64,000 nucleotides of DNA from Ambrosia x helenae (lineage: Eukaryota; Streptophyta; Magnoliopsida; Asterales; Asteraceae): contig JAUTDX010001407.1 in assembly GCA_030844895.1 (NCBI GenBank), positions 1-64,000 on the forward strand, written 5' to 3'. The notes beneath the pieces are model-generated. The model made no database searches and had not been told where the DNA came from. It saw only the letters and a program-made list of their open reading frames with translations. Positions 1 through 13,076 of the stretch are shown one piece after another. Position 1 is the stretch's first letter, and every line of letters begins with the position of its first letter. Made by a program: the position numbers and the translations under genes.

Positions 1-1060
1 AATTTAAACGCACTCATGGAAGTAATTTTGAACGCAATTTAAATCTTACTGTGTTGAATTTAAACGCACTCATGGAAGTCATTTATATTGGTTTTCAGTA
101 CCATGCTCTGTTTTTTTAAACAGAGCATTGTTCCAAGTGGGTGGGTATTCGAATAAGAGCATTTGTCAAGTACATGATTTTTCCCACATTCATAAAAAAG
201 TGTAAATCAAAAAACCTACCGACCATCACATTATTATCGAGAACTAGGTTTGAATCAGTAGCAGTTATGATTAAATCTCCAAAAAAACATGATCAAAAGA
301 ATTATGAAACTACTGTTTTATTGGAATGTCGTTAATTAATTCAACTGAATATCGAATATGATTAATCGAATATGATTACCATCGTAAATTGAAAATAAAA
401 ATTGCTATATTTGATTCTGAAATTGAATTGTATTTGAATCAGAGGTTAATGTCTGATTTGCCCTTGAATATGACGGTAATTGAGTTTAATTACGTTAACT
501 GTAGTTTGGTTAAGTTGACAGATGGCAAAATATGGTGGCTTCCTACACTTCTCATGTTAAGGAACTTTGTATCGTATACTTTCTAATTTACCCTTTTATA
601 TGAAAAGAACTTTGTTGAAATTGAGTACTTTGGATTTTTTTTTATTATGAATTCACTTTTAAAATATTTTTTTATTACAAAATCATATACTATTAGATAT
701 TTTTGAGTAAAGTTGTATTTATAAATTATAGGGTTAACTAGTTGATCAAAATTAAACACCCAATATAACCCGGTTAAACCATTTCTAAGTCCAATCCAGT
801 ATGGTTAAAAAATAAGTTACAATCATAATATATGCAAATTGAATAGTACAATGCTGAGGCATTTTATAGATTAATGATGCTACATAATTTTCTATCTTTT
901 TTTTCCCATGACAAATTTGTCCACTCATTTCTAAACTAGATGCCCACTAGTGTAATTAATAAGCATAATGATCTTACATATTGCTTGTGCTTCTTTCAAT
1001 TTAAAGTTATTGATTTTGTGTAGCAATTAACATTGATGAATGGTAACGTGGTAGTTCACT
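1..1060. other. AT-rich intergenic stretch with a short direct repeat
   Basis: No coding region is recognisable. A 23-bp segment beginning AATTTAAACGCACTCATGGA occurs at positions 1 and 56, so the left edge holds a short direct repeat. The rest is AT-rich sequence running up to the 5-bp target duplication of the solo LTR that follows. Confidence 0.5.
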
Positions 1061-3567
1061 TGTAACACCCTAAATCTGTAATATAGAAAAATCGCAGCGG
1101 AAATACCAACCGAAAAATTCATTTCTTTAGTAACAACCTTGAATGTTTAGAAACCAAATCTACTAAGTATTGTAGGTGTTACATCTACTATTGTTTCTTA
1201 TTGCATTCAACAAAACTCATCTTTATTTGGTTAAATGACCGTGACCACGTACAATCCGCATCCTCACTTGATCGCCTTCCTTCCTTGCCTTGAGAGTAAC
1301 AAAACAACCTACAATCACCACATAACCATATCATTAGTTCAGTAAGTGACTTTAGTTAATGTTTTACAACATAGTGACAGCACCCCAAGGAAGCTAAATA
1401 ATCTCTTTGACTTGTCTCCCCAAGCTCGAACTAGTTCAAAGTTACAAGCTCGAGCCCGATCTTTGGATCTAGCCTTGACATTTCATGCATTCATCCTCAT
1501 CTAACTTGCATCTTCCTTACCGTTCACACAACAATGTGGTTAGTACCCCATAACAATACATACGTATACAAGATTTCCATGATTTCATTTCAATGTCCCA
1601 CCATCCTATGATCTTCTTAAACATTCTTACTAAGGTCAATCATGGAGCTTAGAATAACCTTAAGACTCCTTACATTCCCACATAATGACATATGATAAAC
1701 CATGTTAGAAAGAAGAAACAAAACAAAATATTCAGGGGTCCACCGTAACTTACTCTGCCCACCGTACGTTACGGTAGCCCTTGTATCAGCTTCCACCGTA
1801 AGCAGTAGAGGTCCACCGTCAGTTTTCTGATGTCCATCGTACCTTACTCTGGCCACCGTAAGGTACGGTAGCTTCTGCACATTTGCTTATTTTCTTCATT
1901 TCCTTGCCCGCTTTCCCCCAATCTTTGAACGCCTTTAAACTCATGTTCAAGGCCATTCCTTAAGACACTTGGGGACTTGTTTAACACCATTCAACCATGT
2001 TTATAAAATTCCATTTCATACGATTAAGTCCCCCTTTCGGTTGATTAAATGCTTATGCTATTATTACCCAAATCGACCCGTTGAGGTCATAGTTAAACAA
2101 ATCATTACTTGGACCATTCAAGAATTGTAACAATCATATTACCAACCCATTGAACACTTGTTTGGCTGAAAACACCATCCGTTTGTTTAGTTGTGACTCG
2201 GTTCTTAGTATGATCTAATTAACAATCTACCAACTCTTTAAATTCTTGTGCACCCTTGAAGGCCAACTAAACCCAATTCGCCCCTTACCTTTGTTTAAAT
2301 TCGATTGATTTCCTGACACCCATTCAATGCTTCTATTTTTGGAACCAACTTACAAGCTACCTATCCTTCTACGCTACCTACAACTCCTATATAATTCCCA
2401 TCCATAGATTCAATATCATAGATGCGAGTTAAGTTCGGGAATCATTTACCTCAAGTCCTCCTAGTTCATGCTTGTTTACTTCCCTCATCTTGACCCATTA
2501 GCCTTCCATGCTTGCGTCCATCAAACCCTATCCTGTCATTCATTCACATATTTCATATCTCATTAACATACAAGATCATTCATCTTACAAATTAATCCAA
2601 CACATAAGGTTCATCACATTACTTAAGCATAATATACATGCTAATAAGGCAAGCTTCTTACCAAATCATACAACCAACTAAATTCCCACATGAAGGATTT
2701 CTAACTACAATCTCTATGTTATCCTACTATCAATTGTGTCTATTATCACATTACTTTCATATTGTCAAGTCTTGCATACAAATTCACACTTCATTCAAAA
2801 ATCTAGACATTTCATCAACACTTGGTATGCGTACCACATTCTAAGCTCAACATACAAGTATTTCATGCTTAGATTCCTAGCTCATAACATGAATCACCAT
2901 ATTTTCCTACATTACATATCCTTCAGTCAATAGTTATCAACATAGCAAATCATCACTTTCTTTTCAATATATCAAACTATTTAACTAAGAATGATCTTGG
3001 ATTACACCAAGATCAACACCCACTTTCACATAGGTATAAAACAATCTAATTAGCACATTAATAAAGCATAGTCTTATGTATTATCATGAACTATGGATCC
3101 TTTTAGTGTCTATCAACACCTAGAAACCTTCATCCATCCTCGATTCACGTTTCACATAAAACCCTAGATTTTCATCAAATCCAAACCGGATCTTAACATC
3201 AATTTCTACCAAATAAAAAGGTACCTTGATGTTCTTTAGGCCCTAGATGACCCGTTTCTTGCTTATATACTGAAAGCCCCTTGATTGGCTTGGATTTGGG
3301 CATGATTCATGAGTTTTAGGGTTTGGTTGGTGTAGGAGAATGATCTCCTGATCATTACACGACACACACACAATGTGTGTGTTTTAATTGTTTTATTTTT
3401 AATTAATAAAACCCACTTTAACCCATTGGCAACCTTGGCCCCTCTACTTTATAACTGAATATTCTTTTGTCATAACTTCAACCTTCTCATTCAACTTATA
3501 TTCTGTTTCATGTCATAACACAAGAAACATACTAATTAATAAAAGTTTCGGTCTTTGGGGCGTTACA
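1061..3567 (+). mobile_element. Solo LTR, gypsy/Tekay-like (2.5 kb)
   Basis: The element begins TGTAACACCC and ends GGGGCGTTACA, so its ends form the short TG...CA inverted repeat typical of LTRs. It is flanked on both sides by the identical 5 bp TCACT (1056-1060 and 3568-3572), which is the target duplication of a single integration. No gag or pol coding sequence lies inside, which fits a solo LTR left by LTR-LTR recombination. Assignment to a Tekay-type chromovirus rests only on the terminal sequence and the long LTR, and is an inference. Orientation is nominal. Confidence 0.85.
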
Positions 3568-4980
3568 TCACTTAAAACCATGTGTAATAGGCATTATGTG
3601 GGTATAAATGAGCTTGATAACGCTTTTAACACCGTCCCTTTAGGCATTATATAAAGCATGAAAAATGAGGGGCATTTCTAGTATAATGCTCAAAGAGGAG
3701 AAAAATAAGAAAATAATTATTGAAAGGACATTAAAAAAGAGGTTAACAATTACACATTTTTGAAGGAGCATTATGATGATGTGGCGAAAAATGCCCTTTA
3801 GAAGGAAATAACCGTTATCTATGGTCTTAGTAGAGCATTATGTCTCTTAAATAGTAGGGTTAGTATTATCTGTCAAAAAGAAAAAAAAAGTGAGTAACTT
3901 AGGTTATGTTTAAAATAATGTTTTAATTAGGTTTATGTTTAAAAATGTTTTAATTAGGTTTATGAGTGTGTAAATATAAATTTAGGTTTATGTAATGTTT
4001 TTAATTATGTTTGTATAATATTTTATTGTTTAATTATTATTTTTATTTTCTTTTTCTTTTAACTGTTAGTTTCATTAATTTTTTAGAAAAAAACATTCAA
4101 CATTAATATCATACAAATTTAAAAAAAAAAAACATTAAACGTTAAACATTAATATCAAACTACATTCTTTTAACCAACCGTAACAATTGACATGCCGCAA
4201 CATGGGTGAAGTTGATGTCGTGCGTAGCCACATAGTTGACTTGTGTGAGTTGGATTGCCATATCCTCCGCAATATTAGAGTGCTCCGCAATCGTGGCTTC
4301 AAAGAGGACGTTCCATCTTGTACACTCGACGAAGAGATCCACCACTTACTAATGAGCTGATCCATGTTGCGGTCATTTGTACCGCTTAGTCGATTGAATT
4401 TCACCAACACATTGCGCCAAACACGAAGACCTCATAAGGGGGGAGGAGGAGGATGTATGTTTTGGACGTTGATCAACGCCGTCACAACGCAATCTCCTGA
4501 TTTACATTCCACGATGCCATTTGTACGAGATGTTTAAAAGAATGGTTTTTCTTTTTTAGTGTAGAAGATAAATATATGTAGTTGGTTTAAGTTTTTTTTT
4601 TTGTGTGTGTAGAAAATAATTGGTTTGAGATATACATGTAATTGTTTATTTTTAAATGAATGTGACCGTTATACAAACAGTCAAAATCCTCAAACTCGTC
4701 GCGATAGCCATTAAGCCAAGGCCATAAAGCCCCTATAGTGTCGGAGGAGAGGGGTAATATTCCCGACGCTATGAATGGTGATCGCGTCCTCCATTAAGCC
4801 CATCACCCAACTATGGATGCACTTGTAAACACAATAACTAATGTTGTGCTCTTGTGCGATTGGCATAAACAAAAACAAATGTAAAATCCAATTCCATGCA
4901 AAAAGAACCCTCTTTTTTTACTCATCCTGTAAACTAACCATTTCTCAATCCTCAATTTTTACATCTTTTAAATTTATGAC

Positions 4981-5029
<49 letters not shown>

Positions 5030-5199
5030 TAATAATAATATAATAACCACAGAAAAAGACAAGAAACAGAGTCACAAGATTTCTTGTACCATGTTTGTGG
5101 TAAGATTAAAACAATGGGCACCCAATCACTATGCATATTTATTCAACTAACACAGTCCTTGGATCGTGAAATAACTTCTTAACAGATAGAGATAGAAAG
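3568..5199. other. Intergenic region upstream of acetyl-CoA synthetase, with a possible coding remnant
   Basis: On the minus strand, 4160-4410 holds two overlapping short reading frames (one reads NMDQLISKW, the other VDLFVECTRWNVLFEATIAE) that look like one protein broken by a frameshift. The pattern vaguely resembles Myb/SANT-like proteins of PIF/Harbinger elements, but I do not recognise it securely. A (TAA)n microsatellite lies at 4981-5043. The segment should also contain the acetyl-CoA synthetase promoter; no clear TATA box was identified. Confidence 0.35.
4981..5043. repeat. (TAA)n microsatellite
   Basis: About twenty consecutive AAT/TAA units, interrupted once by an A-run, lie roughly 160 bp upstream of the acetyl-CoA synthetase start codon. 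Confidence 0.9.
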
Positions 5200-8100
5200 A
5201 TGGCTGTTAACGCATGCTTCAAATTCAATTATGGCTACAATTATTGCAATATTGTTGACAGTAGGCAGATGGGTTACTACTGGATTCATAAAACCCACCC
5301 GTTTCTTGTTGTGGGTAGACCACCTTCTCTGTTTAAACCAATCAAACTGTCTAAAAACAAAGCTATAGTCATGGGTGAGGCTGTTGCAGCAAATGATGAT
5401 GATCATCTTATCTTCCCTGATCAAGATTTTGCTCATCAGGCTCATGTTCCTAATTTTCAAAAGGTAATAGTAATATTTTTGTACTCATTTTGTTTGTTAT
5501 CGTGTAGTTGATATCGGAGTAGGATTAGTGGGTGTGTGAGTTAGCCGTTAAAAAAAGGTACCCTGATTCTTGAAAGGGCGAATCTTGGTACACCTGTAAG
5601 GTTAATGCCAGTGGCGGAGTTTGAATTTTTTTCCGTAGAGGCCGAAAGTCATGGGAACCTTAAAATGGAGGGGCGGACTCAATATGTATAAAATTTTCGG
5701 ACGAAAACTCATAAATTTGGGTGGGGGCTGTCCCTTTGTATACTTCGCCCCTGGTTAAATGCCATGTGACCATGACGTGGAAGAGTGGTGAAAACAATAC
5801 AGTGTAAGGATGTGTACATCAGACCCGAGTTGGCTCGCAGCCTTGATCCGTGCATGCAGTGGCGATTCCTTTTAAGCCCCCCCCCCCCCCCCCCCCCCCC
5901 GATTATGTAGTATTCGTATAAATTTTTTTTGGTATATAAGGTATCGACCCCCGAAACTAGTGACTTCCGACCCCCCCAAGTTTCAGGTCAAGATTCGCCT
6001 CTGCGTGCATGCAAGAGTTTGTGTACCGGGTTTGCCTTACAGTTTTTTCCAAAAACTAATTTTTGTCATCATTTTGATTATTAAGTGATACCATTGTACC
6101 AAAGTGGTTTATCGGATTAGGTTTAGTGGGTGTGTGAGTTAGCCGTTAAAAAAATGGTAACTTGATCTTGAGGCGAAACTTGGTGCAACGGTAAGGATGC
6201 GTACATTAGGCCCAACTTGGTTTGCCGGCCTGATCCGTGCATCGAGAGTCTTGTGAACTGGATTTGCCTTACTATTGAGTTTTAAATGTTTTATTGGTTA
6301 CAGTATCTGGAGATGTATACGAGGTCGATTGAAGACCCTGCGGGATTCTGGTCGGAAATGGCTGATGATTTCTACTGGAAGAAGAAATGGGGTCAACAGG
6401 TCAACTCTGAGAATCTTGATATCACCAAAGGGAATATCAAGATAGAGGTAACTAACTACAAGCAACTGATTAGCGATCAGTTGTCATGTTTCGTTCTGTA
6501 ATTGTATACATTTGTTAATGAATTAACGTGTTTGGCTATACGTTTGATCAGTGGTTCAAGGGTGGAATCACCAACATTTGCTATAACTGTTTGGATAGAA
6601 ACATAGAGTCTGGAAACGGTGAGAAGATCGCGATTCATTGGGAAGGAAATGATCGTGGCGTTGATGATTCATTGACTTACAATCAGCTGCTAGATAGAGT
6701 TTGCCAGGTTTATCCTTTTAGTTGTTTTTTTTTGCTTGGTAGAATATACGTTGATTTACCGATTTATGAAATCGAATTATTTATTCATAAATGAAAAAAA
6801 TATTTATTTTTATGTAATGTGACAGCTTGCAAATTACTTGAAAGAAAATGGAGTTAAAAAGGGTGATTCCGTGATTATTTACTTACCTATGCTCATGGAA
6901 CTGCCGATCTCCATGCTCGCGGTGTGCTCGTATTGGAGCTGTTCATTCGGTATTACCAATTTGCTTGTTTAATAAGTATTTTTATAAATATTTTTTTTTT
7001 ACCAATTTGCCTTTGAATTTCAGGTTGTTTTTGCCGGATTCTCTGCAGAATCTCTTGAACAAAGAATACTCGACTGCAAGCCGAAAATTGTGATAACTTG
7101 TAATGCAGTTAAACGAGGCACAAAAATCATCAATCTTAAGGATATTGTTGATTCTGCACTCTCGGAATCATCTCAAAACGGCGTCCATGTTGGTAGGATG
7201 TTTACATTTTATTATGTTGTTTCCAAAATACTTACATTTTCTTTATCTGTCGCGCATTATTTATTATTTATTTGATGTTTACTGTTTGCTTGCTTACAAA
7301 CAGGTTTATGTTTGACTTATGCAAATGAATCAGCCATGAAAAGGGAAGATACTAAATGGCAAAAAGAAAGAGATGTTTGGTGGCAGGTGCATAACAACTT
7401 TAAAAAAATTTGATTTTTTTTTATATTCTTCTATTATACTCTTAACTGCCACATCAGCTTCATTTTTTTTTTTATATTCGACTATTATTTGAATTTAAAA
7501 ATTCCAGGATGTTGTTCCGAAATGTTCTACTAAATGTGATGTGGAGTGGGTTGATGGAGAGGATCCGCTTTTTCTTCTCTATACGAGTGGAAGCACAGGA
7601 AAGCCAAAGGTATGACAGATGAGCGGGTCAAGCATGTTGGGTAAGGGTAACCCGGTTTGGGTTGAAACGGGTGGGGTCTGGTTAGGTTGACCCATACACT
7701 TTTTGTCCGTTTTTATAAATAAGTAAAGTGTTTATTATGATTACAAAACCTTTGCTAAAAAGTATGGTTACCAAGGCAATATTGTTACGGTAATTATATA
7801 AATCTTTGAATAATAACGATCTAAGAGTCTGCATGCATAAAAAAGGTCTTTTGGGCAAAATTCTTAACCCGTTTCCATTTTAGCTAATTTTTTGTTTGAC
7901 CCATTTAAGATAAAACAGAACCCAAATCGACCCATTCATAAGTAAGTGAGTTGAAACTGTAGTGTGGTTCAGTTTTCTAACGAATCATGTTGGTATGGTC
8001 AATAGGGTGTTCTGCATACTACAGGAGGATACATGGTATACACTGCAGCAACATTCAAATACGCATTTGACTACAAACCATCTGATGTATACTGGTAATG

Positions 8101-10098
8101 TTTAATTTCAGAGCATATTTTTAGTTATTTTTGCCAATTATCGGCTATATTAAAACACACATCAATTAACAATTGTTTTTCTCTTGAATTTTAGGTGTAC
8201 AGCTGACTGTGGTTGGATTACTGGACACAGCTATGTTGCTTATGGACCTCTGCTTAATGGAGCAACAGTTTCTAGTTTATGAAGGGGTAAAGCCTTAAAA
8301 CCGAGTGTTGCATTCAGTGAATAAATAGCATGATAATAATACGTTATGATGGCATAAATGTGCGCTATCTGCAGGTTCCTAATTATCCCGATCCGGAAGA
8401 TGTTGGGATATTGTTGACAAGTACAAGGTGACAATATTCTACACTGCTCCTACATTGGTGCGGTCTCTTATGCGTGATGGTAATGAGGTAAGAATTCTCT
8501 TCATCCGTTCATATTATGCCTTTTGAGTTGTACTTTATGCTTGTAGACGCTTCAGCGTAAGAAGTATGTGTTCACATATAATTTTCTTTTAAATTTGCAG
8601 CATGTGACTCGTTATTCTCGTAAATCTTTGCGAGTCCTTGGTAGTGTAGGCGAGCCAATAAATCCAAGTGCATGGAGGTTCTCTTATATAATGTTTATTG
8701 TATTTGCTTAATTATAAAAAAAGTTTATTAATTTTTTTTCTCTTCTTCTATTGATGTGACAGGTGGTTTTTCGATGTAGTCGGAGATTCAAGGTGTCCGA
8801 TATCAGACACTTGGTGGCAAACAGAGACGGGCGGTTTCATGGTACCTTTGCAAAAATAATATTTATTTACATGATTTATAAAAACCGAGCTTGACCGTTC
8901 TTGCTTTCTAGATCACTCCTTTGCCTGGTGCATGGCCTCAAAAACCAGGTTCTGCTACTTTTCCGTTTTTCGGGGTTCAGGTTTATATCTAGCATATAAT
9001 ACTTTTATGAAGTTTTTTTTTTGTCCATCTTTAATAACCCGTCTAAAATCACACTCCAAAACTATATAAATGCAGCCAGCCATAGTTGATGAAAAGGGAA
9101 AGGAAATGGAAGGCGAGTGCAGCGGCTATTTATGTGTGAAAGCCTCATGGCCCGGAGCATTCAGGACTCTTTTCGGGGATCATGAAAGATATGAAACAAC
9201 TTATTTTAGCGCGTTCCCTGGTTATTATTTCAGCGGTGATGGCTGCAGTAGGTAATAGAATTTTATTTATCTTTATATTTTTTTTTACTATCAGAAGGTA
9301 AAGACACAAACAAAGAACCATTATGGTAAAAGCGCGTATTGGTAACATATATTGCTTCATTTGTTTTCAGAGACAAGGATGGATATTATTGGCTCACCGG
9401 AAGAGTAGATGACGTAATTAACGTCAGGTACCGTTATAAACTTAATCATGCTTATATTAAAAAGTTAAAGACTATCATGTAATATATTTAATTTACAATT
9501 TGTAACATAAACAGTGGACACCGTATTGGCACAGCAGAAGTTGAATCGGCTCTGGTTTCACATCCTAAATGTGCTGAAGCCGCAGTTGTCGGTGTTGAGC
9601 ATGAGGTATGTATAGTAGCTTGTTTTGTGCTTGTTATAAACGATGAAAATTTAATACGTTTATTCAAGAAACTCATTGTTTGTTTGGTCATAATAGGTTA
9701 AGGGTCAGTGTATATATGCATTTGTGACGCCAGTTGAGGGTGTCGAGTATAGTGAAGATCTTAAAAAAAGTCTTGTGCTTTCAGTTCGAACCAATGTAAG
9801 TTTCTTAACGACCCAATGACCCAATAACAACCCGTATAAAAAATAATGAAAATTTTGTACGTCTTGATTTGTACTTGAGGCTGCTGATAACTTCCACTAT
9901 GGTTTTAATCAGATTGGAGCATTTGCAGCGCCTGACAAAATTCATTGGGCGCCCGGTCTTCCAAAGACAAGAAGTGGGAAAATAATGAGAAGAATTTTAA
10001 GGAAAATTGCTTCTAGGCAGTTAGACGAGCTTGGGGATACAAGCACGTTAGCAGAGCCAAATGTTGTTGACCAACTTATCGCTCTTGCTGATGCATAA
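5200..10098 (+). CDS. ACS: Acetyl-CoA synthetase (ACS), 18 exons, with three apparent frameshifts
   Basis: This is AMP-forming acetate-CoA ligase, which makes acetyl-CoA from acetate, ATP and CoA; the Arabidopsis enzyme is plastidial. Coding exons: 5200-5463, 6304-6447, 6552-6707, 6826-6949, 7024-7192, 7304-7386, 7508-7609, 8006-8094, 8195-8286, 8375-8487, 8601-8677, 8763-8841, 8912-8980, 9076-9251, 9371-9427, 9515-9605, 9697-9795, 9913-10098. All introns are GT-AG. Visible motifs are the P-loop YTSGSTGKPKG (exons 7-8), DTWWQTETGG (exon 12), SGDGCSRDKDGYYWLTGR (exons 14-15) and the A10 lysine motif TRSGKIMRR (exon 18). The first ~55 residues are basic and could be a transit peptide. If the indels are discounted the frame is consistent for 722 codons. 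The indels are an extra G near 6921, an extra T near 8271 and a missing G near 8395. They are either assembly errors or recent inactivation. Confidence 0.93.
5464..6303 (+). repeat. ACS intron 1 with internal duplicated segments and a poly-C tract
   Basis: Two related segments containing GTGGGTGTGTGAGTTAGCCG lie near 5528 and 6127, each followed by similar sequence (a GGTA..TTGAT..CTTG pattern). A run of 24 C lies at 5877-5900. The intron therefore appears to be built from an imperfect internal duplication, possibly a decayed mobile element. Confidence 0.6.
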
Positions 10099-11160
10099 CT
10101 AGCAAGGTATTTGTCTATAAACGTGCATACTACAGCCGACAAACCATGTTGTTGGGTGTCAGTTTGATACAAAATAAGATTGAAAGTTTGATGTATCGAT
10201 CTTTTAGGCAAAAAAAGCGACAGAAAATGTTGTGTTGAATGATGCAATCATTCATGATGTAGCTTTGGCCCATACATGGAATAAGTAGTGATGTTAAACA
10301 TCTAGCTTTGTAACAACACTTTTCGTTTGGTTATGCTTTGTAACATTAGGCCTTCATGTTGTATGCTTTGTAACATTAGGTGACAACAATGCACACCTAA
10401 TATCGATATCAAGTTTCATTGTTGGGTGAACCGAATTCTATGCTGGTAGAGAGTGTGTGGACGACTATGGTAGCGCACAGTTAGCGTTAGATCCAAGAAA
10501 TCTTCACGAAGGCGAACACGGGTCACATCAAAGAAAAAATAGAACATACGATAAAAAATACATTTTTCCATGCGACGCAAATTGCAAAATCGGTCAAACT
10601 GTATGAGTTTAGTTCGATCACTAACATAAGTATGAAGTTAAAATTTTCGTCTTCATCCAACCTACCTTTGTTCGAGTTGTGGGAACAGCCTCTGCAGAAA
10701 TTCATTGTTCATTAAGAAATATTTATTTATGTTCTAAACGAACATAAATGGACATAAATGAACGAACATAAGCCAACGTGAGTTCAAAAGAAAAAGTGAA
10801 TGTCCAAATTAAAGACTAAAGTATCATCATCTTTACATCAAATATTTCAAAGGTTAATAAATATATATGTAGACAAAGGCTTTAAAACATGAAAGTTAAA
10901 CTGATTTCCAATCAATATTAGTAATAACTAAATTTGAAGGAATATTTAAACGAATGAACCAATATAAACGAATGTCAATGAGCGAACATAAAAGGAAATA
11001 AATGAACGAATGAGCTATTTATTCATGTTTGATAGTTTAATTAAATGAACAAAGAATTGTGTTCATGTTCGTTCATTTGTTAAATGTACGAGCATAAACG
11101 AACTTCTTGTCAAACGATTGAAGAACAGTTCACTGAACGTTGATTTGTTTACAAGCCTAC
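10099..11160 (+). other. ACS 3' flank and GAACATAAA-rich repeat
   Basis: The first ~300 bp are the probable 3' UTR, which carries a 19-bp duplication (TATGCTTTGTAACATTAGG near 10333 and 10361). From about 10730 to 11150 the sequence is rich in GAACATAAATG/AATGAACGAAC words on both strands, a degenerate short-period repeat. No coding region was seen. Confidence 0.55.
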
Positions 11161-12740
11161 TCCTGCACTCTCGAAATCATCTCAAAGTGGAATCCATGTT
11201 GGTAGGATGTATAAATTTTCTTATGTCATTTCCAAAATATATATGTTTTTTTATCTAATATATGTTATGGGGAAAGATCCGGTACAAATAGTTTTTTTGG
11301 TAAGAACTGTGAGAATCAAAGGAGGGTATTTTTTTTTTATTTTTTTTTTAAATTTTTTTTCCCCCATATTGTTAAACATGTATTATAGTATTGAAAACTA
11401 AAAAAAAATTAAAAAAAAAAAATTTGGTGTAGAGTAATTACGTGTAGAGTAATTACATAATTACTCTAGTGTAAACTGAGTATGATGATGATGATGATGA
11501 TGACTCTAGTGTAAACTAATGTATTTACCTTAATGACATAATTACACTAAAAAAAATTTTTTTTTAATTTTTTTTTTTTGTATTATTCATCTAGAAAGAA
11601 TGTTTAAGCACATGGGAAAAAAAAATTCTAAAAAAAAAAATAAATTTTTTTTACCCCCTTTGATTCTCACAGTTCTTACAAAAAAACTATATGTATTTGA
11701 TCTTTACTCTATATGTTATTAGTCATTCGTTATCGGTTATTGTTCATTTGAAATTTGTTACTTACTTGGTCACAAACAGGTTTATGTCTAACCTATGCAA
11801 ATGAATCAGCCATGAAGAGGGAAGATACTAAATGGCAAAACGAAAGAGATGTTTGGTGGCAGATAGTTTTTTCTTAATGTGCTTAAATTCTATTGATATA
11901 CCCTTAATTGCCGCCACATCATCTTCATTTTTTTGAAACTAGACTATTTTTTTTTTTTTTTTTTTGCAAAAATAGTAACTAGTTTTTTTTTTTTTTCATT
12001 CCATGACAACGAACATTACAGGATGTTGCTCCAAAATATTCTACTAAATGTGATGTGGAGTGGGTTGATGGAGACGACACACTTTTTCTTCTCTACACGA
12101 GCGGTAGCACAGGAAAGCCTAAGGTATTTATTTACCGTATTCCTGAATTGATTTCAATAATCGGCATTTCATGACAAAGGTGACAAAATGAACAGGTCAA
12201 GACGGGTCAAGACCAGTTTCGGTTGACCTAGACACTTTTTGTCCGTTTTTATAAATAACTAATGTGCTTACTATCATTACAAAGCGTTTGCTAATATATG
12301 ACTACCAAGACAATGTCATAATGGTAATAACTTAAATAATAATAATAATTTAGGAGGCTGTATGCATAAAAAAAGGACTTATGGCTTAAATTTTAGCTAG
12401 TTTTTTATTTGACCTATTTGAGATAAAACAGAACCCAAATCGACCCATTCATAAGTAAATGAGTTGAAACTGTATTGTGGTTGCGTTTTCTAACGAATCA
12501 TGTTGGTCCGTTTAATAGGGTGTTCAGCATACCACAGGAGGATACATGGTATACACTGCAGCAATATTCAAATATGCATTTGACTACAAACCATCTGATG
12601 TATACTGGTAATATTTGATTTCAGGACGTATTTTTCATTAATATATGCCAATTGTCAGCTATATTTAAAAACGCATCAATTAATACTTGTTTCCTCGGCT
12701 CTAGTTTCACATCCTCAATGCGCTGAAGCTGCAGTTGCCG
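11161..12740 (+). pseudogene. Partial, rearranged copy of acetyl-CoA synthetase
   Basis: Segments match the upstream ACS gene in order. They are the end of exon 5 (11161-11201), exon 6 (11780-11862), exon 7 (12022-12123, including YTSGSTGKPK) and exon 8 (12519-12607), then a jump to part of exon 16 (about 12695-12740). Exons 9-15 and everything 5' of exon 5 are absent. The donor after exon 6 reads AGATAG instead of AGGT, so splicing would fail. Intron sequence is also conserved between the copies, showing a DNA-level duplication and not a retrocopy. The intron after exon 5 was later invaded by a Mutator-type MITE. It lies tail-to-tail with RPL10A. Confidence 0.93.
11269..11709. mobile_element. 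Mutator-type MITE with 10-bp target duplication
   Basis: The element has long terminal inverted repeats of about 50 bp. The left arm contains GTAAGAACTGTGAGAATCAAAGG and the right arm contains its reverse complement. The ends read GGGGAAAGATC and GATCTTTACTC. The flanking 10 bp TATATGTTAT is identical at 11259-11268 and 11710-11719. The centre is AT-rich with repeats of TAGAGTAATTAC and a short (GAT)n run. The 10-bp duplication and long inverted repeats fit the Mutator superfamily; no transposase is present. Confidence 0.9.
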
Positions 12741-13076
12741 ACAAACTGGTGTTGCAATACTAAACTTATGATTTCTATTATTATTATTATGTGTAATTCT
12801 GTCGCAGTTTTTCTGCTTACAAAGCATAAGCAGCATGAACTTTTTTTGAAGTGAACGCTTGAAACATCGATCTGTATGTGCGACTAATAAGTATATAAAA
12901 TTTAAAAAACTTGGCAAAATCAAAACAATGATATAACCGAAGGAGTCGAAAACTATAGTACCAAACAAACATGTAAAAAGCCAAAAAGGACCATTCCCTG
13001 TTCATGGGAAATATGTTTTCCAGTACTGACCTCAACATTAACCCGAAATGAAATGAAAACATAACAAATAAACTCT
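12741..13076 (-). other. Probable 3' UTR and flank of RPL10A
   Basis: The sequence lies between the ACS pseudogene and the RPL10A stop codon. No coding region was identified; the exact polyadenylation site cannot be placed. A short (ATT)n run lies at 12775-12790. Confidence 0.5.

Noticed and set aside
5179..5460. 93-codon frame antisense to ACS exon 1
   Set aside because: Shadow of the real exon, which is confirmed by frame continuity into exon 2.
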